From the NCBI GenBank assembly GCA_029251085.1, contig JAQXDZ010000029.1:27814-91813 (forward strand): a DNA stretch of 64,000 nt. The letters run 5' to 3'. Below, one piece after another: positions 46,318 to 54,927 of this stretch (the stretch's first letter is position 1; every line of letters starts with the position of its first letter). The notes under the pieces were generated by a model that saw only the letters and a program-made list of their open reading frames with translations, was not told the origin of the DNA and did not search any database. The position numbers and the translations under genes are program-made. The stretch comes from Mariniblastus sp. (GTDB lineage Bacteria > Planctomycetota > Planctomycetia > Pirellulales > Pirellulaceae).

Positions 46318-47433
46318 TTACAGCAAATCAGAATCGCAGTAGTGCAACACTTGTGGCGATTGAAAAGTTTTCTCGCTCTCTTTCTCGCTACCTAAGATTA
46401 GTAAATGTGAGCGGAGTTCGGTACCCAGCAGCGAACGAAAACTCGTTCGAGCAGGATCCTCAGCGTCGGTGGTTAACAATAAAAGTGGAACGCCGCGACG
46501 CCTGGCCCACATCCCAATCTCTCTCGTAAACGCCCGAATGACTTGAACTTGTTCGCGTTTAATCACCAGGTCATTGAGCGAAACCATTGGGATAACTTCG
46601 CCGGAGTTCGGCAAACGTGGCCAACCCAATCGAGATAAGATCAGATTCCAACTACCAACCATCATCCGCAAGTGTCGCGGCATTGCATTTAATCGATTTT
46701 GGTTGCAACGACTGCACTCCCACGCAAACACCGCGCCGATCACTTCGCGATTGTGTTCCGCAAGCCACCAATTACTCCAGTCAGTGTCGGGCCGCCCCAA
46801 CGTCAGAGAGGAGAGCGTCGATTCATTCCAGTACCTTCCCAGTAACCGTTTTTGATGTTGCTGCTGAAGAACCTCTAACAACTCATCGGCATCACCGGAG
46901 TCTGCTCGACGGACAACAATGCGCTTCGAATATTTTGGCAACCCAAACGTGCCTCGAATACTACTGACGTTCTCGCGCATCTCAATCAGGTTCGGCAGAG
47001 CGGGAAAACGCTTACTCGATCGGCCGAGATAAGACTCCACGGCTCGATTGCCGACGAGGACATTCGCGTACCCAAATTTCCCCCTGGCTAATTCAACTAC
47101 TTCCGGCATTTCCGTCAACCGCGCTAAAAAACCAAAGCCGCGTCCCTCGGGGGCAATGTAGATTCGGGAAAGCGACCAGACTTCCTGCGGTTTGCCAGAC
47201 AACCAGCGTTTCTCCCGGCAAAACAAAGCAAAACCGCAGAGTATTTCATTGCGAAAGAAGCCAACGGGAAGCGTACCTGCCGACTTCAGGTTAGGTAAGA
47301 ACATTACGTCCGGCCAACGTTCGGTCGTCATTGCCAATTGATCCGTCTGCATTTCAGCGCGACTTAGCAAATGCCGCAATGCGGCTGAATGCGAATCAGT
47401 CAAAACAGCAAGTTTAGTAATCTGATATTCCAT
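46318..47433 (-). CDS. GNAT-superfamily N-acyltransferase (two GNAT-like halves)
   Basis: The 371-residue protein looks like a duplicated GNAT. The N-terminal half has VWSLSRIYIAPEGRGFGFLARL (strand 4 and an R/Q-x-x-G-x-G/A-like loop near 95-115), and the second half starts around 170 (RIVVRRADSGDADELLEVLQQ). It is expected to transfer an acyl group from acyl-CoA or acyl-carrier to an amine or hydroxyl. Its ATG directly abuts the TGA of the BtaA-like gene, so the two are translationally coupled. It is the last gene of the TetR-led operon. Because BtaA products carry a free alpha-amino group, amide formation on an aminolipid is a reasonable hypothesis, not shown by sequence. Confidence 0.75.
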   Translation of the reverse strand: MEYQITKLAVLTDSHSAALRHLLSRAEMQTDQLAMTTERWPDVMFLPNLKSAGTLPVGFFRNEILCGFALFCREKRWLSGKPQEVWSLSRIYIAPEGRGFGFLARLTEMPEVVELARGKFGYANVLVGNRAVESYLGRSSKRFPALPNLIEMRENVSSIRGTFGLPKYSKRIVVRRADSGDADELLEVLQQQHQKRLLGRYWNESTLSSLTLGRPDTDWSNWWLAEHNREVIGAVFAWECSRCNQNRLNAMPRHLRMMVGSWNLILSRLGWPRLPNSGEVIPMVSLNDLVIKREQVQVIRAFTREIGMWARRRGVPLLLLTTDAEDPARTSFRSLLGTELRSHLLILGSEKESEKTFQSPQVLHYCDSDLL

Positions 47434-48504
47434 TCAATCACGCTTTAAAATATGAAAACGATAGAATGGACAGCGGTCTTGTAACTCCCATTCCTGCCGG
47501 TGTGCTGAATCAGTTGCGACCAACCCGTCAACCGAAATTTTGGCAGCATCGAGCACGGAATACAAAGCACGCCAAAAAATATATCCGCCGCGGTTGATAC
47601 GACTGGAGCAAGTGCTTAGCAGTTGCTTAAATTCTTCTTCCCCCAGCCAATCACAGACGTTGGACAAAAAGATGACATCATACGTTTCTGATTCCTCGGT
47701 AATCTTGGCGACGTCTTGTAATTGAAAATCGAGTTCACCAGAATTCGCTTTCAATCGGGCTTGCCCGGCAGGAGTAAGGTACGACGGTAACGCTTCTTTA
47801 AAACGAAGTTCACCCAATAGGTAGAACTGAAGAAAGTAATTTTCCCGTGGATTCGTTTCGATACACATTGTTTTGAATCCATCCAAAAACACTTGCCAGA
47901 GAGCGGACGAATTGTGCCTCAAGGCGATTGCGGGCAGGGCGTTGGCTCCATAATATTTTTCGCGAAACGCAAACCAAAATAGCCCCTTTAATCGTCGATT
48001 CACCAATTTTGTTTCCACAAAATGCTTGCGACCGTTCCGATCATCGATTTCGAAAAGCTCAGCTAAAACCTTTGGGGAAAATACCAGCCTCCCCAAACGT
48101 GAGACCGTGCCAATAAATCGCTCATACCGCCCCTGCAGAACCACGCCACGCTGAAGAAGTTTTAATTGTTCGTCCCACCATCCCTGTTCTTCGGAATCGA
48201 GAAAACACCTTAATTGCCGATAGATTTCGAGGCGACGCGTCGTGGAACAGCGACGGTACCCCAGAAAAGCGGCGGCCTCCCAGCCATCCAAATGAAGCGC
48301 TGCGCAAAGCTTCAGGCGACTGAGGAAAATCTGACCGGCATGAGCGTCAAAGGCCACAACACGCCTCGCCCCCATCGCCATCAGATTCAGCGGCACCTCC
48401 CCACCACTGGCGATACAGGCAACTGAACGATCAACGATCCCAACACGTGATTCGGATACGGCGTCTTCCTGCGACAAACCAAAATTATAATGAAATTGTC
48501 TCAT
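47434..48504 (-). CDS. DUF3419 / BtaA-like SAM:3-amino-3-carboxypropyl transferase
   Basis: The 356-residue product matches the BtaA pattern: an N-terminal FHYNFGLSQED entry, the SAM-site Rossmann motif VACIASGGEVPLNLMAMGARRVVAFDAHAGQ, then LSRLKLCAALHL, GRYERFIGTVSRLGRL and FREKYYGANALP, with the late VIFLSNVCDWLGEEEF strand. BtaA moves a 3-amino-3-carboxypropyl group from SAM to the hydroxyl of diacylglycerol, the first step towards homoserine betaine lipids. The second-step N-methyltransferase BtaB is absent, and the acceptor here may differ. It starts 15 bp after the stop of the fusion gene. Confidence 0.78.
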   Translation of the reverse strand: MRQFHYNFGLSQEDAVSESRVGIVDRSVACIASGGEVPLNLMAMGARRVVAFDAHAGQIFLSRLKLCAALHLDGWEAAAFLGYRRCSTTRRLEIYRQLRCFLDSEEQGWWDEQLKLLQRGVVLQGRYERFIGTVSRLGRLVFSPKVLAELFEIDDRNGRKHFVETKLVNRRLKGLFWFAFREKYYGANALPAIALRHNSSALWQVFLDGFKTMCIETNPRENYFLQFYLLGELRFKEALPSYLTPAGQARLKANSGELDFQLQDVAKITEESETYDVIFLSNVCDWLGEEEFKQLLSTCSSRINRGGYIFWRALYSVLDAAKISVDGLVATDSAHRQEWELQDRCPFYRFHILKRD

Positions 48505-48519
48505 CGATTTCTGGAAACC

Positions 48520-51500
48520 TTATTGGCCAAAAAAGCCATCATTTACGGCATGGGTTTGCAGCCGACGCACCATCTCCAACGAAATCGCTCCGCTCAAGGA
48601 TTCGTCGCCAACCACCTCTGGGTGCAACCCACAAAGAATCGCCTCCACCGCACAACAGTAAGTCACACCGGGAGGCAAGAGCGGCCCAAAGTGGAGCTCA
48701 CGGTCACGGGGAAGATGCAACCCCGCATGGGGAACAATCGCATGAACGTTAGGTAACTCAAACGTCGTTGCTGAAACGGTAGGAGGAACCGACAAATCCA
48801 GAATCTCAAATTGCCTCGAATTCAGAAAACTATGAGGGAACAGAATGGGAGTACTGGTATTGGCAACACAAACTACCACATCAGCCTCGGAAACGTTTGA
48901 AATATCAGTGGAGTATTCCAAGCGTTTAAGTGAATCGCCTGCAATGAGATTCGCAATCCTTCCTTGAGGTGAGGCTTTGCTTCCAATGATGACAATCTGG
49001 CCAAAGCAATCCGAATGTTGAAGTAGTTCCTCAATCACGGCAGAGCCGATGCTACCGCTTCCTCCCACCACACAAAGCCGCTTGTCGACGGCCATCTTTT
49101 GAACGATACAGTGAACCGCGTGGGCAACCGTCAACGTATTTCCTGTCAGAATTTGACAACCTTTGGGCGGCGTCAACTTCAACCCATTAGCAGTAACGAT
49201 CGAATTAAATGCCCCTAAACTTATAAAACGACATCCTTCCGAGGCCAATTGGTCAACTGATTGCTGAAGTCGCGTTACCAAAAAACTTCGCTGACTGGCT
49301 GTCAGTTTCCCCTGCAATGTTGCAGCATCCACGGTGACCAACATTGTCTTCATCCACACCTTGGAGTCATGCAAGTTTTTAGCGTGAACCGGAATCGCCC
49401 TGGCATCGCTAAGCTGAATGAGGTTGTGGAACAGAATTTCCAACGCTGCTTTTGAAAATTTTCGAAAGGCTGGAATGGCATAACGCAACTCCTCCGCGCC
49501 GTGAAGATAATGAACTAAAAACCCGATTCGCTCCGCATCAGGAACCGGTGAATCGATCGCAATATCAATCGCAGGGTACTCTGTCACTGTTTCTTGATCA
49601 TCCGTAGCCCAGGGATCCTCGAACACAACCGGCAGGCATAACTCATGCCAGTCTCGCGCTTGCAAAACAGCACACAACCCTTCCAAGGCTCGTTCAAGCA
49701 CCGCCAATTCACTCGACCCAAAAAACACACTTGGCTGAATACGAAGCGTATTGGGAGCAGAGAGAGTCGGAGAAATTCGCACGCGGTGCCTGTGAAACAG
49801 CCATGCCGAGAGCAGATAGCCTGCCGTTTTTCCGCACTGGAGACTTCGAGCAAAGAAATCCTCATGGTGTTCTTCAAAGCGAAAGGTAACCCCCCACATC
49901 AGCCCTTTGCCTTGAGGTGGAGAGATCCATTGTGGATATCGCTCGTGAAGCGAGGTCAGCATCAATTGAATCCGCTCACCGATGTGCTCGCTTTTTTCCG
50001 CCACCCCCTCCGATTTGAGTAACGCCAACGTTGTCTGGGCAAGCCTGCAGCCAAGCCCACCATTGCCAAATGTGTTGGATGAATATTTTTCTAACTCCAA
50101 TGCCTCTTGCCCCCGGACAATTGCTACCGCTGCAATTCGGGCAACGCCGCCACCGAGCGCTTTTCCAAACAGAATAACGTCACCCGCTACCTGAGTTCCC
50201 ACAAGCGACCCGCAACGCCCCAAACCACATTGGATAGAATCGAGAATTAGAGGAAATGCCTCCTCCCGCAATGCATCCAGAACGTCGTCGCGACGCACTT
50301 CGATGCCTCCCTCTCCACGAACCGGTTCAGCAATCGCACCAATCAAGCGAGAAACAGAAAACGTCGTAAGCTTCCACACGCCGTCTATTTGTCGCAGCAC
50401 AGGCAGGGGAGTTGTACATTGCTGAGTAATTTGTCGAAGGCGAGACCGCCAGTCAGCTTTTCCAGAATCGAGCACATGAACCGCGAACGGAGCAAGCCCT
50501 TGAAACGTGTTTCGCCTCTCATCAGAGTCAGTAAAACGCAAACCAGAAACCGAGTTGCCATGATAGGCGTGATCAAGCGTCAACACCGCCGGATCGGGGT
50601 CGTTGAGAACGAAACTCCATTTTTCGACAAATTCTCCAAGTAGTTCTGGACGAAATTTTTGAACACGGGCGAGTTCTTTTTGGTAATAAATTTCGTGTCG
50701 TTCTTTCCATGCCAAATACGCGTGACGCAGCGAGAGGTCCACTGCCTCAGCACCACCGTTGACCAACACGATTCGATACTCACGACCAGTCTCGCTCGCC
50801 AGTTGCTGACTAAAATCTCTACAGAACCTCTCCGCTTCGGGTTGTGAGGTTCCCTGATCGGCAATTGCAACTGCAGGCGACTGAAGGAATTCAATGGCAG
50901 CCTGCGTTAGTTTGGGATGATTGTGTCCGAGAACGTTTACGCCAAAGCCACCCACACAATCTAAAAATGATTGGTCCGAGTGCCCGGAAAAACGCACCCA
51001 ATCCTTTTCTCCGTGAGTGATTGCGGCATCCATATTTAACGCACGCAGCAAAGTTGAGACTCGCGAGTTCAATTGATCAGCGTGCTCCAACAGGGCAGGG
51101 GGAGTCGCAACATCACAGATCCATTCCGAGTCGGTATGGGACATTCGTAGGGAATGCAATTCAGAATCAAGTTGCTGCCGGAGCACACTAACATTGACAC
51201 TGCCTTTCGCAGTGCGAGGGATATCAGTTGCGAGCACAGCCACTCGAACAATTTTGTAATGTTGGTAATCTCGTTGAGACAAGTCCATTGCCAACTGTCG
51301 ATTGACCGTGTTTGCCTTTTCTTTCCATTGCTGCAGCACTGCTGGAGTATCCTGTTTCCCGTCTTTTGAAACGACTGCCCAAAGGGCCAAACCCGGTCGA
51401 TCCAGCATGCCCTCCAACCCCACCTCCCCCTTCGCCATTTCGGGAAGGTGCTTCCCAATGCGATCAATTTGAATCTTGTACCCGAAGGAGTCCTTTTGAA

Positions 51501-52734
51501 AATCGAGATGGGCGCGATGGGCAAACAGCAGCCTTCCATTCTGTTCTCGTGTAACGAGATCTCCGGAAAACACAGGAGAAGCAAGGGAAGTAACGTCTCC
51601 TTGAGACTGATAAGATTTAATGCCGCCAAACGGAGAAGTGAAGCCCAGTCGGTACGAAGATTCCGTTACTGGATCGAGATGAACCTCGACGCCAGGAAGG
51701 GGAGTACCAAGCTCTCCCGACATCGCTGAGGCACCCTGCGAAACCAAAACCTGCTGGGTTTCTGTCGTCCCAAACGCGTTTCGAGGAACAACTCCCCAGG
51801 CATTCCGAATTTGCCGGGCCATCTGATTGGACCACGGAGCCCCGGTCATGACGACCGATTGAAGCGACAGACTCAAATCCTCATTGAGGGACGGAGCGAA
51901 ACGAGCCAGTTCTAAAAGTGAACCAAACAAGGCCGGGCCACCCGTGAGATGCGTGAGCTCCATTTCTGCGATCAGGTTGGCGGCCAACATCGGTTCCGTG
52001 TCAAATAACTCAGGATCGATGAGACAGAAAGGCTGTTTACAATAAAGTGAATTTACCCATGTCCGTATTCCCATCGTATGCGCAAGCAAAAGTGTCAATC
52101 CCGGACCACCGAACCGCTCAGGCGTAAAGAGCCCGAACTCTTCCCAGCTTTTAGCACTGGCAACAAAAGCGTCCCAGTCATAAGAGATGAATTTTGGATT
52201 TCCAGAACTTCCTGACGTACTAATAAACAGCGATTCCTTCGAATCAAATCGCCCGCGTATTGGCGTCGACCCCGATTTCAATTTGCCGGAGAGACTGTCG
52301 TTGATAAATGCAACCAAGTCGTTTTGCACTAATTCGGCGGGAGCAATGGTTCTCACAGCGGTACGAGAAATCGAAGCCGCAGGCTGATAGATATCCATTT
52401 TTAGAGGAGCAATTTCTACATCGACACGCAGAACATCACACCATCGCTGCTGATGCCCCTCCAAGGTTGTCATCGGAAACACGACACGACAGCCATTGAG
52501 GGCCAGCGCGTTAAGCATTAACAAGGAGTACAACTCAGACTGGCCACACGCAGCTTGTAGTAATACCGTCGTTCCCTTCACGACACCACAGTCATGCAGC
52601 CTCTCCTGCAGGGAGCCAATAACCGTGGCGGCCTCCGACCAAGTGAGTTGGATGGGTTCGACTCCGATATGCGATATGATTCCAGGACTGTCAGGCAACT
52701 CACGCCATAACTCTAAGAACCCGCCGCCGCTCAT
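48520..52734 (-). CDS. AMP-ligase - class III aminotransferase - acyl-ACP-reductase-like fusion
   Basis: This 1404-residue protein has three modules. (1) Residues ~1-515: ANL adenylating enzyme with A3 LFISTSGSSGNPK (~175), A5 NAFGTTET (~321), A8-like LDFQKDSFGYKIQIDRIG, and an atypical A10 IPRTAKGSVNV (~508). (2) ~575-1020: PLP class-III aminotransferase with GHNHPK, VNGGAEAVDLSLRHA (~661), AYHGNSVSGL, LILDSIQCGLGR (Asp ~833) and VILFGKALGGG (Schiff-base Lys ~857). (3) ~1070-1390: resembles long-chain acyl-ACP reductase: ISLGAFNSIVTANGLKL (~1172), ILTGNTLTVAH, Rossmann VCVVGGSGSIGSAVIEEL (~1224). No carrier-protein domain is obvious. The implied chemistry is acid activation, reduction to aldehyde and transamination to an amine; substrate is unknown. 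It is preceded by a TetR gene and followed by BtaA-like and GNAT genes. Confidence 0.85.
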   Translation of the reverse strand: MSGGGFLELWRELPDSPGIISHIGVEPIQLTWSEAATVIGSLQERLHDCGVVKGTTVLLQAACGQSELYSLLMLNALALNGCRVVFPMTTLEGHQQRWCDVLRVDVEIAPLKMDIYQPAASISRTAVRTIAPAELVQNDLVAFINDSLSGKLKSGSTPIRGRFDSKESLFISTSGSSGNPKFISYDWDAFVASAKSWEEFGLFTPERFGGPGLTLLLAHTMGIRTWVNSLYCKQPFCLIDPELFDTEPMLAANLIAEMELTHLTGGPALFGSLLELARFAPSLNEDLSLSLQSVVMTGAPWSNQMARQIRNAWGVVPRNAFGTTETQQVLVSQGASAMSGELGTPLPGVEVHLDPVTESSYRLGFTSPFGGIKSYQSQGDVTSLASPVFSGDLVTREQNGRLLFAHRAHLDFQKDSFGYKIQIDRIGKHLPEMAKGEVGLEGMLDRPGLALWAVVSKDGKQDTPAVLQQWKEKANTVNRQLAMDLSQRDYQHYKIVRVAVLATDIPRTAKGSVNVSVLRQQLDSELHSLRMSHTDSEWICDVATPPALLEHADQLNSRVSTLLRALNMDAAITHGEKDWVRFSGHSDQSFLDCVGGFGVNVLGHNHPKLTQAAIEFLQSPAVAIADQGTSQPEAERFCRDFSQQLASETGREYRIVLVNGGAEAVDLSLRHAYLAWKERHEIYYQKELARVQKFRPELLGEFVEKWSFVLNDPDPAVLTLDHAYHGNSVSGLRFTDSDERRNTFQGLAPFAVHVLDSGKADWRSRLRQITQQCTTPLPVLRQIDGVWKLTTFSVSRLIGAIAEPVRGEGGIEVRRDDVLDALREEAFPLILDSIQCGLGRCGSLVGTQVAGDVILFGKALGGGVARIAAVAIVRGQEALELEKYSSNTFGNGGLGCRLAQTTLALLKSEGVAEKSEHIGERIQLMLTSLHERYPQWISPPQGKGLMWGVTFRFEEHHEDFFARSLQCGKTAGYLLSAWLFHRHRVRISPTLSAPNTLRIQPSVFFGSSELAVLERALEGLCAVLQARDWHELCLPVVFEDPWATDDQETVTEYPAIDIAIDSPVPDAERIGFLVHYLHGAEELRYAIPAFRKFSKAALEILFHNLIQLSDARAIPVHAKNLHDSKVWMKTMLVTVDAATLQGKLTASQRSFLVTRLQQSVDQLASEGCRFISLGAFNSIVTANGLKLTPPKGCQILTGNTLTVAHAVHCIVQKMAVDKRLCVVGGSGSIGSAVIEELLQHSDCFGQIVIIGSKASPQGRIANLIAGDSLKRLEYSTDISNVSEADVVVCVANTSTPILFPHSFLNSRQFEILDLSVPPTVSATTFELPNVHAIVPHAGLHLPRDRELHFGPLLPPGVTYCCAVEAILCGLHPEVVGDESLSGAISLEMVRRLQTHAVNDGFFGQ

Positions 52735-52837
52735 AATGATTCTCGATTCACAATCTCAACCCGCTTTTTAAACTTTGAATTTGTCTATCTTGTCGGTTGG
52801 TTGCTAAACCAAACCTTGAAAAAACGTGGCTAATAAA

Positions 52838-53440
52838 TTAAGCGAGCATTTCCAACAGATCACGACCGACGCCATTAATCAGCCGTTTCCGTTGGGTTGC
52901 TGAAGTGAGGTTGATTGATCGATCAATGTCAGCTATTGCCCCGATGCCAATAAGCGCCCAAGCAACTAATTTTGCCTCCGCCACCGCTTCGTCAGCAGTC
53001 TTGGCATCGCTTTCACCATGGTGCTCTAGGATCAAGCTGACGAAAGTAGAATGAAATTGCTGATACATCTCGCGCAAGGCTGATTTTATTTCCGGATCGT
53101 TAACTTCCTGAAGACCAGCAAAAATGATTCGAAAGAATCCCGCTTTTCCATGATTAGCTGCCTGATAGCTAATGATTTTTTCAGCCAGGCTTTCGTTTCC
53201 TCGACTCTTGGCGAGCGATTCCCATTCAGACATCGTTCCGGCATAGATGCATTGGATCGCACTGATAAACATCGACTTTTTCGAATCCCACAACCGATAC
53301 AGTTCGTTCTCCCGCAGTTCACAGCGCCTTGCCAGTTCCGCCGTCGTTGCCCGGTTGTAGCCGAGATCGACAAACGCCTGCGTTATGACTGGAATCAACT
53401 CAGATCGTCGTGTCTCTTTTTTTTGAAATATCTTGCTCAT
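52838..53440 (-). CDS. TetR/AcrR-family transcriptional regulator
   Basis: I start at ATG 53440 (MSKIFQKKETRRSELIP), because the upstream ATG at 53461 would place codons 1-7 inside the operator palindrome. The N-terminal helix-turn-helix reads AFVDLGYNRATTAELARRCEL then LYRLWDSKKSMFISAI, the usual TetR pattern with Y-x-x-W/F. The C-terminal ~120 residues form the helical ligand-binding domain. The protein is expected to repress its own promoter and the operon below, releasing DNA when a ligand, possibly a fatty acyl or amine compound, binds. The fusion gene lies 103 bp downstream on the same strand. Confidence 0.92.
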   Translation of the reverse strand: MSKIFQKKETRRSELIPVITQAFVDLGYNRATTAELARRCELRENELYRLWDSKKSMFISAIQCIYAGTMSEWESLAKSRGNESLAEKIISYQAANHGKAGFFRIIFAGLQEVNDPEIKSALREMYQQFHSTFVSLILEHHGESDAKTADEAVAEAKLVAWALIGIGAIADIDRSINLTSATQRKRLINGVGRDLLEMLA

Positions 53441-53444
53441 CCCC

Positions 53445-53470
53445 AAACTGTAAGTGTCCACTTACAGTTT
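53445..53470. promoter_or_regulatory. Predicted TetR operator
   Basis: AAACTGTAAGTG and its perfect reverse complement CACTTACAGTTT are separated by TC. The palindrome ends five bases before the TetR ATG at 53440, the expected place for an autorepressor site. Confidence 0.8.
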
Positions 53471-54225
53471 GTCAAGAGGTTAAAATTGAGTAATTAACTT
53501 TCCCCATTCGCCTGACAATTGAAGCATTCACTGACGCGTTTCTTTCGAGATCAATTCATTGCGGGTTACTAAGCGATCAGATCCGGTTTTGTCGATATGT
53601 TCTGGTGGAACTACCGTATTACTCCAACGGATGATGCGTTCAAGTGGATAAAATCGAGAGCCAAACCAATGGGAAAAGTTTAACTTTTCAGATGGCTACG
53701 ATGACTTTTGCAACGGCTTGACCGATCGTCGTTCGTTCCGATTGCGCACTCCACAAGATTCATTTCAGAAAGCAAGTTGGGCGCAAAGACTCTGCTGCTG
53801 GATTGCTGGAGGCCAGTACGAAACAATTGGCTCCACTGCGACTCAAGAAGCCGCCGGAATAACGAGGCGTTGAACCCGAGCCAATTCGCCGCTTTCTGGC
53901 TCCTATGATATTATTAAGAACCAGGCAGAACTGGTCAGCCTGGTTAACCCGGTCGTTACCCGACTTGAGTCATCCTATTAGGACTGAGCGTGTTTCAAAT
54001 TCCCAACTCAGTACTCAACCAATCGTCGAATTACAAACGGATGAACCGAAGCCGCCAACAGCGCGGCAATTGAATTTGAGATTAATTACCTAGTAGTGTT
54101 GCCATTACCGAGTTAGGATTTCAAGTCGGATTCGCAACCGTTTGCTCGATTCCGTTTCGATTCACATTTTTGCAAACCATTACTCACCGCTTAATACGGC
54201 GTTATCTGGATTAGAAAAAACCCCA
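53471..54225. other. Gene-poor region with degenerate cassette-like sequence
   Basis: About 750 bp with no convincing gene. A plus-strand frame ending ...RKDSAAGLLEASTKQLAPLR stops at a TAA (53860-53862) that overlaps a TAAC box, as the stops of two downstream genes do. It looks like the tail of a lost cassette gene. Between 54026 and 54210 a second pair of cassette-like half-sites appears (ACAAACGGATGAACC near 54029 and GCGTTATCT near 54200). Confidence 0.35.
53859..53960 (+). repeat. Candidate integron attC-like imperfect inverted repeat
   Basis: ATAACGAGGCGTTGAACC near the left end is mirrored by GGTTAACCCGGTCGTTAC at the right end; most bases pair in opposite orientation over about 18 positions, leaving a ~65-nt variable centre. 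The arrangement fits an attC site, but the core boxes do not match the GTTRRRY consensus exactly. Confidence 0.35.
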
Positions 54226-54849
54226 ATGTCGCATTCTGATTCGAACTTTTCTGCCGATGAAAACAACTCCCGGGATTCGGCTAAGCTTGCCGCGTACAGG
54301 GACACCAAAACAACGGCGATTATTGCCGCGTCGTTGCTGATTCCATTCGGCACCGTTGCTTTCTTTGTGTGGTTTTGCCGAGCCAACGGAGGGGACTACG
54401 CGTTCAACGCTTCCGTGAAAATTAGCGATTGGCAACGTATTGCGCTGATCGTCCATGGCCTGTATTTCATTCTACTACCATTCAGTTTCGAATTGATGAT
54501 AGACAAGCTTCCGTTCCCTGGTTGCCCTTCTGAGTACCGGTTTGGCAAGGTGTCCCGCCCGGATAACCTGTATTGGATGATGACGTGTTTGAGTGCCGAA
54601 TTGTTTTTCGTGGGGGCTGTTACCTTTTTGCTTCTCGCCTCTCAGATTGAGGTGCCACGCTGGGCGTTGATATTGCCCATCGCACAGTGCTCGTACAACA
54701 TGAAAAATGACTTGCTCTGGGTTGGCTTTGGTGCCACCTTCTCGCCCATAAGAAAACGGATGACAATCATGACACTTGATTGGTTCGTCATCGGAGCTTG
54801 CTTTGTTATCTACATTCACCACTTTTTCACCGCTACAATCGCGGTTTAG
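54226..54849 (+). CDS. Four-helix membrane protein of unknown function (cassette-like)
   Basis: I start at ATG 54226, 25 bases after a GTTATCT box; the longer frame from 54142 runs across that box and is rejected. The 207-residue product has a Ser/Asp-rich head, then about four transmembrane helices (AIIAASLLIPFGTVAFFVWF; IALIVHGLYFILLPFSFELM; AELFFVGAVTFLLLASQI; LDWFVIGACFVIYIHHFF). No family was recognised. It heads a block of three small plus-strand membrane-protein genes with attC-like borders. Confidence 0.6.
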   Translation: MSHSDSNFSADENNSRDSAKLAAYRDTKTTAIIAASLLIPFGTVAFFVWFCRANGGDYAFNASVKISDWQRIALIVHGLYFILLPFSFELMIDKLPFPGCPSEYRFGKVSRPDNLYWMMTCLSAELFFVGAVTFLLLASQIEVPRWALILPIAQCSYNMKNDLLWVGFGATFSPIRKRMTIMTLDWFVIGACFVIYIHHFFTATIAV

Positions 54850-54927
54850 AGCCGTTGAAGAATAGCATTTAGCCATTGGAGTTCCACATCCTTCGGATGC
54901 TAACTTTTACCGAGGTTGAAAGGGCAT

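Noticed and set aside
46318..53440. Operon as a non-ribosomal peptide or polyketide cluster
   Set aside because: No condensation, ketosynthase, carrier-protein or thioesterase domain is present in the operon.
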